This document shows positions 30,111 through 38,553 of a DNA stretch of 64,000 nt, one piece after another. The DNA comes from Allopusillimonas sp048270225 (GTDB lineage: Bacteria; Pseudomonadota; Gammaproteobacteria; Burkholderiales; Burkholderiaceae_B). The notes under the pieces are model-generated. The model saw only the letters and a list, made by a program, of their open reading frames with translations. It did not search any database and was not told where the DNA came from. Position numbers and translations under genes: made by a program. The stretch's first letter is position 1; the number at the start of each line of letters is the position of its first letter. The stretch spans positions 1 through 64,000 of the forward strand of contig JBLWTG010000003.1 in the NCBI GenBank assembly GCA_048270225.1, written 5' to 3'.

Positions 30111-31802
30111 TCAGGCGGCCAGGGCTTCTGCCTTCTGGGTGGCGGCGTGGCGGTTGACCGCGCTCAGGATGGCCAGGAAAGACGAGGTGACGATGTCTTC
30201 GTGGATGCCCACGCCAAAGCCAGTGGGCGAATCGCCGATGCGCATTTCGACATAACTGGCGGCGCGGGTGTCGGTGCCCGTACCGATGGCATGTTCGGTG
30301 TAATCCATGATGCGGATGTCTGCGTCAAGCGCATGCACGAAGGCCGAGATGGCGCCGTCGCCGCGTCCCGTCAGATTGCGGGTCTCGCCGTTTTCCTCGA
30401 GCTCGACCTCAATGGAGAACTGCTGGCCATTGCCGGCCTTGGGGTCGCCGGTGATGCGGTGACGCACCAGCTTCCAGGGCGAGGTCAGGTCCAGGTACTC
30501 GTCGGAGAAGATGTCGTACACCTTGGATGCGGTGACTTCCGCGCCCGTTTCGTCTGTCACGCGCTGGATGGCGCGGCTGAACTCGATCTGCAGGCGGCGC
30601 GGCAGGACCAGGCCGTGTTCGTGTTCGAGCAGGTAGGAGACCCCGCCCTTGCCGGACTGGCTGTTGACGCGGATGACCGCATCGTAGCTGCGGCCCAGGT
30701 CGGCCGGGTCGATGGGCAGATAGGGAACTTCCCACAGCGCATCGGCTTGCTGGCGGGCCAGACCTTTTTTGATGGCATCCTGGTGCGAACCGGAGAAGGC
30801 CGTGAAGACTAGGTCGCCGGCATAGGGGTGGCGTGGATGCACGGGCAGCTGGTTGCAGTATTCCACACAGCGGCGTACTTCATCGATGTCCGAGAAATCC
30901 AGGCCAGGATGGATGCCCTGGGTATACAGATTGAGTGCCAGGGTGACCAGGTCCACGTTGCCGGTGCGCTCGCCGTTGCCGAACAGACAGCCTTCGATGC
31001 GGTCGGCGCCGGCCATGACGCCCAGCTCGGCAGCGGCCACGGCCGTGCCGCGGTCGTTGTGAGGATGCAGACTGAGCACAATGCTGTCGCGCTGGTTCAG
31101 GTTGTTGTGCATCCATTCGATCTGGTCGGCGTACATATTGGGCGTGGTCGCCTCAACCGTGGCGGGCAGATTGAAGATGATCTTGGATTGCGGGGTCGGC
31201 TGCCATACTTCGGTCACGGCGTTGCAGACATCCAGCGCGAACTCTGGTTCGGTCGTGCTGAATACCTCCGGCGAGTATTCGTAGCGCCAGGAAGTTTCGG
31301 GATGCGCCTGCATGCATTGCTTGACCAGGCGGGTGCCCGACAGCGCGATTTCCTTGATCTCGTCCTTGCTCATGCCGAAAACGATCTTGCGGAAGGCCGG
31401 CGCGCAGGCGTTGTACAAGTGAACAATGGCGCGCTTGGCGCCAGCCGCTGATTCGACCGTGCGGCGTATGAGGTCTTCGCGCGACTGCGTCAGGACGATG
31501 ATGGTGACGTCGTCGGGAATGCGATTCTGGTCGACCAGCATGCGGACAAAATCAAAGTCGGTCTGCGAGGCGGAGGGAAAGCCGACTTCGATTTCCTTGA
31601 ATCCGATTTTTACCAGCTGCTCAAAGAGGCGCAGCTTGCGCTCCACGCTCATGGGCTCGATCAGCGACTGGTTGCCGTCGCGCAGGTCTGTGCTCATCCA
31701 TATGGGCGGATGCGTAATACGCTTGCTGGGCCAGGTACGTTCGGAGAAGTCGCGCGTGAACGGGACAAATGGACGATATTTGTCGGAGGGATTGGAGATC
31801 AT
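30111..31802 (-). CDS. leuA: 2-Isopropylmalate synthase
   Basis: First committed step of leucine biosynthesis: acetyl-CoA plus 2-oxoisovalerate. It has 563 residues in the long LeuA type 2 form. The catalytic TIM barrel begins with STDLRDGNQSL and contains SLHPHNDRGTA (HxH-type metal ligands). The C-terminal regulatory domain that binds leucine is after about residue 430 (GRGDGAISAFVHALD). The start is MISNPSDKYRPF. The longer frame adds 13 residues. An upstream leader ORF with clustered leucine codons suggests attenuation by leucyl-tRNA supply. Confidence 0.94.
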   Translation of the reverse strand: MISNPSDKYRPFVPFTRDFSERTWPSKRITHPPIWMSTDLRDGNQSLIEPMSVERKLRLFEQLVKIGFKEIEVGFPSASQTDFDFVRMLVDQNRIPDDVTIIVLTQSREDLIRRTVESAAGAKRAIVHLYNACAPAFRKIVFGMSKDEIKEIALSGTRLVKQCMQAHPETSWRYEYSPEVFSTTEPEFALDVCNAVTEVWQPTPQSKIIFNLPATVEATTPNMYADQIEWMHNNLNQRDSIVLSLHPHNDRGTAVAAAELGVMAGADRIEGCLFGNGERTGNVDLVTLALNLYTQGIHPGLDFSDIDEVRRCVEYCNQLPVHPRHPYAGDLVFTAFSGSHQDAIKKGLARQQADALWEVPYLPIDPADLGRSYDAVIRVNSQSGKGGVSYLLEHEHGLVLPRRLQIEFSRAIQRVTDETGAEVTASKVYDIFSDEYLDLTSPWKLVRHRITGDPKAGNGQQFSIEVELEENGETRNLTGRGDGAISAFVHALDADIRIMDYTEHAIGTGTDTRAASYVEMRIGDSPTGFGVGIHEDIVTSSFLAILSAVNRHAATQKAEALAA

Positions 31803-32096
31803 GGTACACCTGTGTCTGGATATGGTTTTATGTCGCATCACCGGAGCATGGCCAGGCAGGCTCGAAACAGAAGTTCAACGGTGAGGGAAGGTGTGGCGTG
31901 AGACGGTTGCCGAACTGCCACGCAAACGCTAGGCCCGGCAACCGATCGGTAGCAGCAGGGATAGGGCTAGCGAGGAAAGCAGCGAATGCTGGGACAGGGA
32001 GGATGCGCACGACGCCGCCGGCGCAGCAGGGCTGCGAGGCATGGCGTGATCGAAAATGGCGTGTGCGGAACTCATGCCCTATAGTCAACCATAATT
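31803..32096 (-). promoter_or_regulatory. leuA leader region with paired RNA strands
   Basis: The 294-bp gap between leuA and the membrane-protein gene holds the leader ORF. On the minus-strand RNA, CGGUUGCCG (31944-31936), inside the last codons of the leader, is perfectly complementary over 9 bp to CGGCAACCG (31912-31904), with a 23-base loop containing the leader stop codon. The second strand could alternatively pair as GUUCGGC with GUUGAAC (31879-31873, two G-U pairs), after which comes UUCUGUUU. A strong classical terminator is not visible. Confidence 0.6.
31929..32075 (-). CDS. Putative leucine-rich leader peptide of leuA
   Basis: A 48-codon frame upstream of leuA, not reported as a gene by length-based finders. 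Its last part contains eight leucines within 17 codons (in order SLSQHSLLSSLALSLLL). Three of these are the CTA codon, which is rare in high-GC genomes, and a CTGCTGCTA run lies nine codons before the stop. The stop codon is 126 bp before the leuA start. The start ATG at 32075 has only a poorly spaced AGGG upstream, and an internal ATG at 32042 is the alternative. A hydrophobic small protein is the competing explanation. Confidence 0.6.
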   Translation of the reverse strand: MSSAHAIFDHAMPRSPAAPAASCASSLSQHSLLSSLALSLLLPIGCRA

Positions 32097-32669
32097 TCAG
32101 AGGCTTGGCAAGCGTTGATCCAGGGGTTCGGGTTCGGCGGCAACGCCCAGCAGGGCGGCATGGCTGCGCGCCAGTTCGATCTTGCGGGCCCGGCCGCTGC
32201 GCAGTTCGGCGGCGGCAAGCTGCAGGTCGCCCACGCTGATCGGGTGGCGCGGGTCGTTCCATGCCCAGCGCAGTACGTTGAGCGCAGGTTCGGACAATTC
32301 GTCGGCCAGCATGGCGACCGTGGGCTCGTCAACCAGTTTGGCGCGAACGGTCTGCCGTGTGCCCTGCACGAAGCTATACAGAAAATAGGCAATAATAAGC
32401 GTGCACAGCAGCACCACGCCCCACCAGAAAAACGGGTTGTACTGCTGTATCAGGGCAACGGCTTCCACACCCAGGGCGCTGAGTCCGCTATAGTCGATAC
32501 CCCGTCCGAATGCAATCAGACGGTTAAGCAGGTCGTACCAGACCAGCACCACCACAGCGATCACCACGACGCAGATGATTTTTTGCGTGGCGGTCAGCTT
32601 GAGCAGTGTATTGCGGAGCAGGGCCTGGTCCTGACGGGTGGGTTGTTGTGGCGATGTGGTTGGTTTCAT
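32097..32669 (-). CDS. Hypothetical membrane protein, 190 residues
   Basis: Not recognised as a named family. It has a 28-residue cytoplasmic N-terminus, two strongly hydrophobic segments (about 31-50, IICVVVIAVVVLVWYDLL, and about 80-101, FFWWGVVLLCTLIIAYFLYS), and a C-terminal soluble part of about 80 residues that is helical with LADELSEPALNVLRWAWNDP and basic ends. It is divergent from rpoN, with only 16 bp between the two starts. The gap after it leads into the leuA leader. Regulation of rpoN or leuA by proximity is possible but not shown. Confidence 0.7.
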   Translation of the reverse strand: MKPTTSPQQPTRQDQALLRNTLLKLTATQKIICVVVIAVVVLVWYDLLNRLIAFGRGIDYSGLSALGVEAVALIQQYNPFFWWGVVLLCTLIIAYFLYSFVQGTRQTVRAKLVDEPTVAMLADELSEPALNVLRWAWNDPRHPISVGDLQLAAAELRSGRARKIELARSHAALLGVAAEPEPLDQRLPSL

Positions 32670-32685
32670 AAAAAGTATTTTATCT

Positions 32686-34104
32686 ATGCAATCGCGGCAA
32701 TCTCTAGAGCTTCGTCAGCATCAGCAATTGGCGCTGACGCCTCAGCTGCAGCAATCGATCCGATTTCTGCAGCTGTCGGCGCTCGAGCTGGATCTGGAGG
32801 TTGCCCAGGCGCTGATCGAGAATCCGCTGCTTGAACGTGAGGAAGAGTATGACACTGATACCGCCGATGCGGTAGCGAGCAAGGAACGCGAGGAAGAAGA
32901 TCGCTGGATGGTGTTGGGTTTATCCAACCGGTCCGGAAGCAACAGCACGGATGACGAGCCGGTGCGCCCCGAGACCGCCCTGACCGAAACCCTGCAGGAT
33001 CACCTGCTCACACAGCTGCACCTTACACGCGCCGGTCCCAGGGACTGCGCACTGGTTTCCGTGCTGATCGATGAGCTGGACGAAAACGGCTATCTGGCCA
33101 CGCCGCTGGCTGATATCCTGCACTGTTTTCCACCCGAGCTGGGCGTTGAGCCAGACGAACTGAATGCCGCGCTGCGCCTGCTGCAGTCTTTTGACCCGCC
33201 TGGCGTGGGCGCCACCTCGCTGGGCGACTGCCTGCAGCAGCAGCTCACGCTGCTGACCTCATCGCGTGCTGCGACGGACACGTTGCCGCCGCCGGATATC
33301 CTGGATTGCGCGCGCGCGATTGCCGAAAAACACCTTGATATCCTGGCCAGCGGCAATCTCGCGCGCCTGCGTGAGGCGCTGGGATGCAGCCAGGATACCC
33401 TGCGCGCAGCGCATGGCGTGCTGCTGCGGCTTGAGCCGCGGCCGGCGCGGAACTGGGCCACGACGACAGCCGATTATGTCACGCCCGATGTGATCATCCG
33501 GCAGGCTGGCAAGCAGTGGCGCGCCAGCATCAATCCCGTGGTCATGCCGCGCCTGCGCGTCAACGCCGTCTACGAGCAATTGCTGGACAAGGCGCCGGAA
33601 TCGCCGGCCATGCAGGCGCAATTGCAGCAGGCGCACGGCTTGATCAAAAGCATGAACCAGCGCTACGTGACGATATTGCGCGTCGCTCAGGCCATTGTCG
33701 ACCGGCAGCAGGAGTTCTTCGCGCGGGGTGTCGGAGCCATGAAGCCACTGCTCCTGCGCGATATTGCCCAGGCGCTGGAGCTGCATGAGTCCACGGTGTC
33801 GCGGGCAACGCGCCACAAATACGCCCAGACCCCCTGGGGTGTGTTCGAGCTCAAGCGCTTTTTCGGGGTGGCTCTGCCCACCGACGATGGGGAGAGTACA
33901 TCAGCGACCGCCGTGCGCTCGCTCATCTTCAAACTGGTGCAGCAAGAGCCCGCCCGCAAGCCTTTGTCCGACAGCCAGATTGCGGCAAGGTTGGCCGAGC
34001 AGGGCGTGGTGATCGCCCGCCGCACTGTCGCCAAGTACCGCGAGGCCGCAGGCATAGAGCCCGCCATTCTGCGTAAAGCCCGGGCAGCGCTGGAGCAGCC
34101 CTGA
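32686..34104 (+). CDS. rpoN: RNA polymerase sigma-54 factor
   Basis: Sigma-54 directs transcription at -24/-12 promoters with enhancer-binding activators. It has 472 residues. The glutamine-rich region I begins MQSRQSLELRQHQQLALTPQ, an acidic region II spans about 50-100, and the C-terminal region III has the helix-turn-helix LHESTVSRATRHKYAQTPWG and the RpoN box ARRTVAKYRE (about 444-453). The ATG at 32686 has no clear ribosome site. Upstream in-frame codons offer nothing better. It is not beside lptB and hpf, its usual neighbours in many proteobacteria. Confidence 0.95.
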   Translation: MQSRQSLELRQHQQLALTPQLQQSIRFLQLSALELDLEVAQALIENPLLEREEEYDTDTADAVASKEREEEDRWMVLGLSNRSGSNSTDDEPVRPETALTETLQDHLLTQLHLTRAGPRDCALVSVLIDELDENGYLATPLADILHCFPPELGVEPDELNAALRLLQSFDPPGVGATSLGDCLQQQLTLLTSSRAATDTLPPPDILDCARAIAEKHLDILASGNLARLREALGCSQDTLRAAHGVLLRLEPRPARNWATTTADYVTPDVIIRQAGKQWRASINPVVMPRLRVNAVYEQLLDKAPESPAMQAQLQQAHGLIKSMNQRYVTILRVAQAIVDRQQEFFARGVGAMKPLLLRDIAQALELHESTVSRATRHKYAQTPWGVFELKRFFGVALPTDDGESTSATAVRSLIFKLVQQEPARKPLSDSQIAARLAEQGVVIARRTVAKYREAAGIEPAILRKARAALEQP

Positions 34105-34175
34105 CTCTGGCCGCCCCTGGCGGTTTCCGCACTTGCAGCGTCTAGACGACAGATTCGGTTGCTTTGCGCAAGAAT

Positions 34176-34197
34176 ATGGTTGATAATTGTTCTCATG
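34176..34197. promoter_or_regulatory. Fur-box-like sequence over the bfd start
   Basis: TTGATAATTGTTCTCAT at about 34180-34196 resembles the Fur consensus (GATAATGATAATCATTATC) and runs into the bfd start codon. Iron-dependent control is expected for bfd. Confidence 0.5.
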
Positions 34198-34470
34198 TTT
34201 ATTTGTGTCTGTAACGCCATCACTGAACGCCAGGTGCAGACGGCAGTCGCCGGGGGCGTGGTAACCATGTCCGAACTCCAGGGCGAACTGGGCATCGCTT
34301 CGTGTTGCGGATGCTGCGCCGAGACTGCGGCCGAGTATCTGCCTGGCGGCAAATATGCCAGCACATCCCCCTTGCGTGCCGACGCCGACATCGGCACGCG
34401 GGTCGTTGATGCGGCCAACGACCCTGTCCAGGCCGATACCATGGTGGCCGTTGCCATCCAGCGCGCCTAA
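34195..34470 (+). CDS. bfd: Bacterioferritin-associated ferredoxin
   Basis: A [2Fe-2S] protein that donates electrons to bacterioferritin to mobilise stored iron. It has 91 residues. Cys4 and Cys6 are followed by Cys38 and Cys41, which is the C-X-C-X31-C-X2-C Bfd spacing exactly. Cys37 and Cys40 are additional. I take the start MFICVCNAIT rather than the longer frame, which would add a hydrophobic extension. The C-terminal 40 residues (YASTSPLRADADIG onward) extend beyond the usual short Bfd. It precedes bfr by 349 bp on the same strand. Confidence 0.9.
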   Translation: MFICVCNAITERQVQTAVAGGVVTMSELQGELGIASCCGCCAETAAEYLPGGKYASTSPLRADADIGTRVVDAANDPVQADTMVAVAIQRA

Positions 34471-34819
34471 TCCTTGTCTCCCGGTTGTTTGTTTCATTTA
34501 TTAACAAATTAACCATATTTCTCCCCTTTCATTCCAGTCCTCCGCTTATCACTGCGATTTGAGGTTTTTTGCCGCGTCTGCACGGTTTTCTGCGGCCCCT
34601 GCCGCCGGCAGGGCCAGCGTTGACGCGGCTTCGGTGCGCCTGGTAGCGAAAATAAAGTCATTCTTATTCTCAAAGCGCCTTGTGCTTGAGTTCATAAGCT
34701 ATTGATTTTAAAGGTTGAAATCCAACTCAAAGACTTGCGGTCGTGTTAGCCTTATGGCTGGGATGGACTGCGGCCCGCCGCAGGAAGTTAGATTTCACCA
34801 ATAAAGCAGGAGCACGGCC
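34471..34819 (+). other. Long bfd-bfr intergenic region
   Basis: I see no gene in this 349-bp gap. The first 100 bases are AT-rich with no clear terminator hairpin. Near the middle, AATAAAGTCATTCTTATTCTC (34651-34671) is Fur-like. The bfr ribosome site AGCAGGAGCA lies just before its start. Confidence 0.5.
34651..34671. promoter_or_regulatory. Fur-box-like sequence upstream of bfr
   Basis: An AT-rich stretch with TCATTCTTATTCTC, about 150 bp before the bfr start. It matches the Fur pattern only partly, so iron control of bfr is tentative. Confidence 0.4.
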
Positions 34820-35290
34820 ATGAAAGGCGATACCACCGTCATCAAATATCTGAATGCGCAACTCAAGAATGAGTTGACCGCTATCAATCAATATTTCCTC
34901 CATGCCCGGATGTTGAACCATTGGGGTCTGAACAAGCTGGGCAAGCACGAGTACGACGAATCCATCGGCGAAATGAAGCATGCAGACCGGCTGATAGAGC
35001 GCATTTTCATGCTCGATGGGCTACCCAATCTGCAGGACCTGCACAAATTGCTGATCGGCGAAACTGTGCCCGAGATTCTGTCCTGTGACCACAAGCTTGA
35101 ATCAGGTGCGCAGGCGACGGTCAAGGAGGCCATGGCCCATTGCGAGTCGGTGCGCGATTATGTCTCGCGCGATCTGTTCCAGGACATCCTGAACGATACT
35201 GAAGAGCACATAGACTGGCTGGAAACCCAGATTGAACTGGTCGACCGCGTGGGTCTGCAGAATTACCTGCAGTCGCAGATGGGCGAATAA
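34820..35290 (+). CDS. bfr: Bacterioferritin
   Basis: A haem-containing iron-storage subunit of 156 residues. The ferroxidase ligands Glu18, Glu51, His54, Glu94 and His130 are all present, and Met52, which binds haem between subunits, is also present (EMKHAD). The position equivalent to the bridging Glu127 of the Escherichia coli protein is Thr127 (NDTEEHID), so the di-iron site looks incomplete. This is the pattern of an alpha-type subunit that may need a partner for full ferroxidase activity. It is downstream of bfd, with a terminator following. Confidence 0.93.
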   Translation: MKGDTTVIKYLNAQLKNELTAINQYFLHARMLNHWGLNKLGKHEYDESIGEMKHADRLIERIFMLDGLPNLQDLHKLLIGETVPEILSCDHKLESGAQATVKEAMAHCESVRDYVSRDLFQDILNDTEEHIDWLETQIELVDRVGLQNYLQSQMGE

Positions 35291-35311
35291 GCCAGGGCTG
35301 CGTTTGCACAT

Positions 35312-35350
35312 AAAAATGCCGTCCCGGACAAACCGGGGCGGCATTCTTTT
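35312..35350 (+). terminator. Terminator downstream of bfr
   Basis: The stem AATGCCGTCCCGG / CCGGGGCGGCATT (one G-T wobble, 5-base loop) is followed by CTTTTT and lies 23 bp after the bfr stop. Confidence 0.85.
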
Positions 35351-35459
35351 TGATGGTTGCCGGCGGCGCGGCCGCCGCATCGATGATCAAGGATGCAACG
35401 GCGCCATGCCGCCTGCTGCTCAGGCGTATGCCCGATAGGCCGCGCTACGAGGACAGGGG

Positions 35460-36095
35460 TCAGAACGACTTGGCCGGGCAGTCCGGCACGCGCCCCCAGG
35501 CCTTGTTGGGTTCGCAGTATTTATTGCGGGCCGCCCAGGCGCAGCTGGGGCGGTTGAAGAAGCTTTTGGCGCTGCAGGCCTGCAGATCCTGCCTTAGGCT
35601 GGCTTGCCAGGCCTGGTTGTTGACGGTCGGGGCGGGCGGCGGCGGAGGCGGCACCATCTCGACCGGCTGCAGCGGCTGATTGGCGTTTCCGTCGCTGCCC
35701 AGGCCCAGCCCGCTCACGTCTGCGATGCCGTTCAGGCTGCCTTGGCCGCCGTCGGCCAGCATGCGGGCCTGATCCATGGAAATCGTCGTCGTGGCAACAT
35801 GAATGGCAGGATTGGCGGTCATGTCTTCGATGGAGGTGTCGGCCAGTTGCCACTTTGACTGGCTGGCGGTGTCTGGTACGCCCAGAGTGCCGTTGACCAG
35901 AGGCTGAGGCGGGCGCGCCGTGTAGGGCAGGCCGTTGGCGTCCAGCACTGGTGTGGCGGACAGCTCGGCGTGGGCCGGTGGCGGCGGTGCAACGGGGCCA
36001 TGGGCCACGAGCCAGTCACCGAATTTCAGACCGCCCCAGGCGGAAGCGCCTGCGGCAATCAGCAAAATCGCAAAAATGAAACGCCAGGACATCAT
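35460..36095 (-). CDS. Anchored protein with proline-rich middle and Cys tail
   Basis: Not a named family that I recognise. The 211 residues comprise an N-terminal hydrophobic segment (about 4-22, signal or anchor), a proline/alanine-rich spacer (APPPPAHAE), a Q/P-rich stretch with six consecutive prolines, and a conserved-looking C-terminal block of about 48 residues with four cysteines (QACSAKSFFNRPSCAWAARN then KYCEPNKAWG and DCPAKSF). Similar Cys-tail blocks occur at the ends of various betaproteobacterial proteins, in my recollection. It is convergent with bfr. Confidence 0.7.
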   Translation of the reverse strand: MMSWRFIFAILLIAAGASAWGGLKFGDWLVAHGPVAPPPPAHAELSATPVLDANGLPYTARPPQPLVNGTLGVPDTASQSKWQLADTSIEDMTANPAIHVATTTISMDQARMLADGGQGSLNGIADVSGLGLGSDGNANQPLQPVEMVPPPPPPAPTVNNQAWQASLRQDLQACSAKSFFNRPSCAWAARNKYCEPNKAWGRVPDCPAKSF

Positions 36096-36192
36096 TGTTC
36101 TCTATTTGCCACGAATGGCCTAGTTTAAACGCCGATGCGCCTGCCTGCTCGCCAGCCATGAATGGCCGCTGCGAACCGGCAGGCACGCCGGC

Positions 36193-37800
36193 CTACGCGT
36201 TCTGCCCGAAGACCTGCCCGCCGTGCTCGCGCATGGCATGGAACTCAATGCCGGGATAAAGCTCTTGCGCAACCCGCAGCTGCGCGGGGGAGGAGGCCAG
36301 GAAGGCGGGTGCATCGACTACATCATAAGCAATGTTAGCAGCGTTCGCGTTCATGAATTTTCGCAAGATTTTGGGGTCTTGCGCTGTAAACCAACGTGCC
36401 ATGTTGTAACGCGAAGGCATCAGGCGCGCTTCGACGCCGTATTCGGTCTTGAGGCGATGAGCGACCACTTCGAACTGCAGCTGTCCCACCGCGCCCAGCA
36501 GCAGGGAGCCGCCGGCGGCTTCCGGACGGAAGACCTGAATGGCGCCTTCCTCGCCCAATTGATTCAGTCCAACGCGCAGCTGCTTGGTGCGCAAAGGATC
36601 CTTGACCTCGACAGCCTGGAACAGCTCGGGCGCAAAAAACGGCAGACCGGTAAATTGCAGCGCTTCGCCTTCGGTCAGCACATCACCCAGCTGCAGCACG
36701 CCGTGATTCGGGATGCCGATGACATCGCCGGCATAGGCCTCGTCCAGCAGCTCGCGCCGCTGCGACAGAAAGGACACCACATTGTTGGGCCGGATTTCCT
36801 TGCCGTTGCGCGATACTTTCAGGCGCATGCCGCGCTCGAAACGGCCCGAGCTGACGCGCACGAAGGCAACCCTGTCGCGGTGCGCGGGGTCCATATTGGC
36901 CTGCACTTTGAATACCACGCCGCTGAACTTGGGCTCGTCGGGCTTGACCTCGCGTTGCAGCGCGACGCGCGGCCCTGGGGTGGGCGCCAGGTCGACCAGG
37001 GCATCCAGAACTTCCTGGACGCCAAAATTGTTGATGGCGGAACCGAAGAAAATAGGTGTCTGGCGACCGGCCAGGAAGGCCTCGTGGTCGAACTCGGGCG
37101 CAGCCGCCTGGATGAGCTCGATTTCTTCGTGCGCCTTGGCAAATGCGTCGCCGAAACGTTCGGCAATCACAGGGTTGTCCAGCCCCTGGATCAGCTCATC
37201 GTGCTGGTTGCGGCGCTCCTGGCCGGCGCGGAACACGCGCATGCGGTCGCTGCGGATGTCGAACACGCCGCCGAACTGGCGTCCCATGCCTACCGGCCAG
37301 GAAAACGGCACGGCATCCATGCCCAGGTGGGACTCGATTTCGGAGAGCAGTTCCAGCGGTTCCTGCACTTCGCGGTCCAGCTTGTTGATGAAGGTGATGA
37401 TGGGGGTGTTGCGCGCGCGGCAAACCTGCAGCAGGCGTATGGTCTGGGGTTCCACGCCATTGGCGGCGTCGATCACCATGAGCGCAGCGTCCACGGCGGT
37501 GAGCACGCGATAGGTGTCTTCGGAAAAATCCTGGTGGCCCGGGGTGTCGAGCAAGTTGATCACGCAGTCGCGGTACTCCATCTGCATGACGGACGAGGCG
37601 ACCGAGATGCCGCGCTGCTTTTCGATCTCCATCCAGTCCGAGGACGCATGGCGGCTGGCCTTGCGCGCTTTGACGCTGCCGGCGATCTGGATTGCGCCCG
37701 CGAACAGCAACAGCTTCTCGGTGAGTGTTGTCTTGCCCGCGTCGGGGTGGGAGATAATGGCAAAAGTGCGTCGTCGTGCGACTTCTTGTGTGATGCTCAT
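36193..37800 (-). CDS. prfC: Peptide chain release factor 3
   Basis: GTPase that recycles release factors RF1/RF2 from the ribosome and checks translation quality. It has 535 residues. The G domain carries SHPDAGKTTLTEKLL (G1, about 17-30), DTPGHQDFSEDT (G3) and INKLDRE (G4), followed by translation-factor domains II and III. The ATG is at the frame start. Downstream, 97 bp separate it from the divergent Cys-tail protein, and the LysE gene on the left-reading strand is upstream. Nothing unusual is visible. Confidence 0.95.
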   Translation of the reverse strand: MSITQEVARRRTFAIISHPDAGKTTLTEKLLLFAGAIQIAGSVKARKASRHASSDWMEIEKQRGISVASSVMQMEYRDCVINLLDTPGHQDFSEDTYRVLTAVDAALMVIDAANGVEPQTIRLLQVCRARNTPIITFINKLDREVQEPLELLSEIESHLGMDAVPFSWPVGMGRQFGGVFDIRSDRMRVFRAGQERRNQHDELIQGLDNPVIAERFGDAFAKAHEEIELIQAAAPEFDHEAFLAGRQTPIFFGSAINNFGVQEVLDALVDLAPTPGPRVALQREVKPDEPKFSGVVFKVQANMDPAHRDRVAFVRVSSGRFERGMRLKVSRNGKEIRPNNVVSFLSQRRELLDEAYAGDVIGIPNHGVLQLGDVLTEGEALQFTGLPFFAPELFQAVEVKDPLRTKQLRVGLNQLGEEGAIQVFRPEAAGGSLLLGAVGQLQFEVVAHRLKTEYGVEARLMPSRYNMARWFTAQDPKILRKFMNANAANIAYDVVDAPAFLASSPAQLRVAQELYPGIEFHAMREHGGQVFGQNA

Positions 37801-37917
37801 GACCGGATTTTAGCGTGGATGGCGGCGCGGCCCCGTGGGGCCGGCGCAGAAATGGGCGTGGGGCAGGTGACGCCGGGATAGCCCGCGGCGGCCGTTGCGC
37901 ATGCGGGGCGCCGGCGC

Positions 37918-38553
37918 CTAGTCATTGACGTGATGGCTGAACGTGGCCAGCACCGTGCCAGCCAGAATGAACAGCGTGCCAAAGCCCCGGTTCAGCCAGC
38001 GGATATGCCGGGGGTTGCGCAGCAGCTTGAGCGCGCGCGAGGCCAGGGTGGTGTAGAAACCCATGGCGATCAGGTCGGTAAAACACAGCGTGCCCGCGAT
38101 GGTGAGGTACTGCAGCGTCAGCGGCCGGGTCAGATCAAGAAACTGCGGCACGACGGCCAGCAGGAACACGGTTCCCTTGGGGTTGGTGATGTTGATCAGA
38201 AAGCCGCGCATGACGAGTTCGCGCGCCCGGAAAACCTGGGGTTGGCTGGACTGGACGGCAACCGGCGCCGCGTCGGTGCGGAACTGCCGGTAGCCGAGGT
38301 AAATCAGATAGCCCACGCCTATCCATTTAACGATGGCGAAGGCAGTTTCCGAGGTGGCCAGCAGGGCGCCCAGGCCGACCGCCACGATAATGAACTGTGT
38401 GAGCAGGCCGATCTGCAGCCCGCCTGTGGTCCAGTAGCCCCGCCTGAAGCCGTATTTCAGTCCCGATGACATGGCGCTGATGGCGCCGGGGCCGGGCGAG
38501 AAGGAAATTGCCCAGGCAGCGGCAAAGAAAGCAAGCCAGGTGGAAAAAGACAT
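37918..38553 (-). CDS. LysE/RhtB-family exporter
   Basis: A 211-residue six-helix inner-membrane protein with the family's early motif SFSPGPGAISAMSSGLKYGF and the conserved NITNPKGTVFLLAV. Members export amino acids and similar metabolites. The substrate is not determined by sequence. It lies between prfC and the RhlE helicase, all read leftward. It is the second LysE-type gene of the window and differs clearly from the one at 9.9 kb, so it is not a recent duplicate. Confidence 0.88.
   Translation of the reverse strand: MSFSTWLAFFAAAWAISFSPGPGAISAMSSGLKYGFRRGYWTTGGLQIGLLTQFIIVAVGLGALLATSETAFAIVKWIGVGYLIYLGYRQFRTDAAPVAVQSSQPQVFRARELVMRGFLINITNPKGTVFLLAVVPQFLDLTRPLTLQYLTIAGTLCFTDLIAMGFYTTLASRALKLLRNPRHIRWLNRGFGTLFILAGTVLATFSHHVND

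Noticed and set aside
31828..32262. A 144-codon minus-strand frame spanning the leuA leader and the neighbouring gene
   Set aside because: It overlaps the membrane protein and the leader, has no ribosome site and has an arginine/proline-rich composition typical of out-of-frame reading.
37918..38553. The two LysE-type genes as a recent duplication
   Set aside because: The proteins at 9.9 and 37.9 kb share the family motif but differ across most positions, so they are separate family members.
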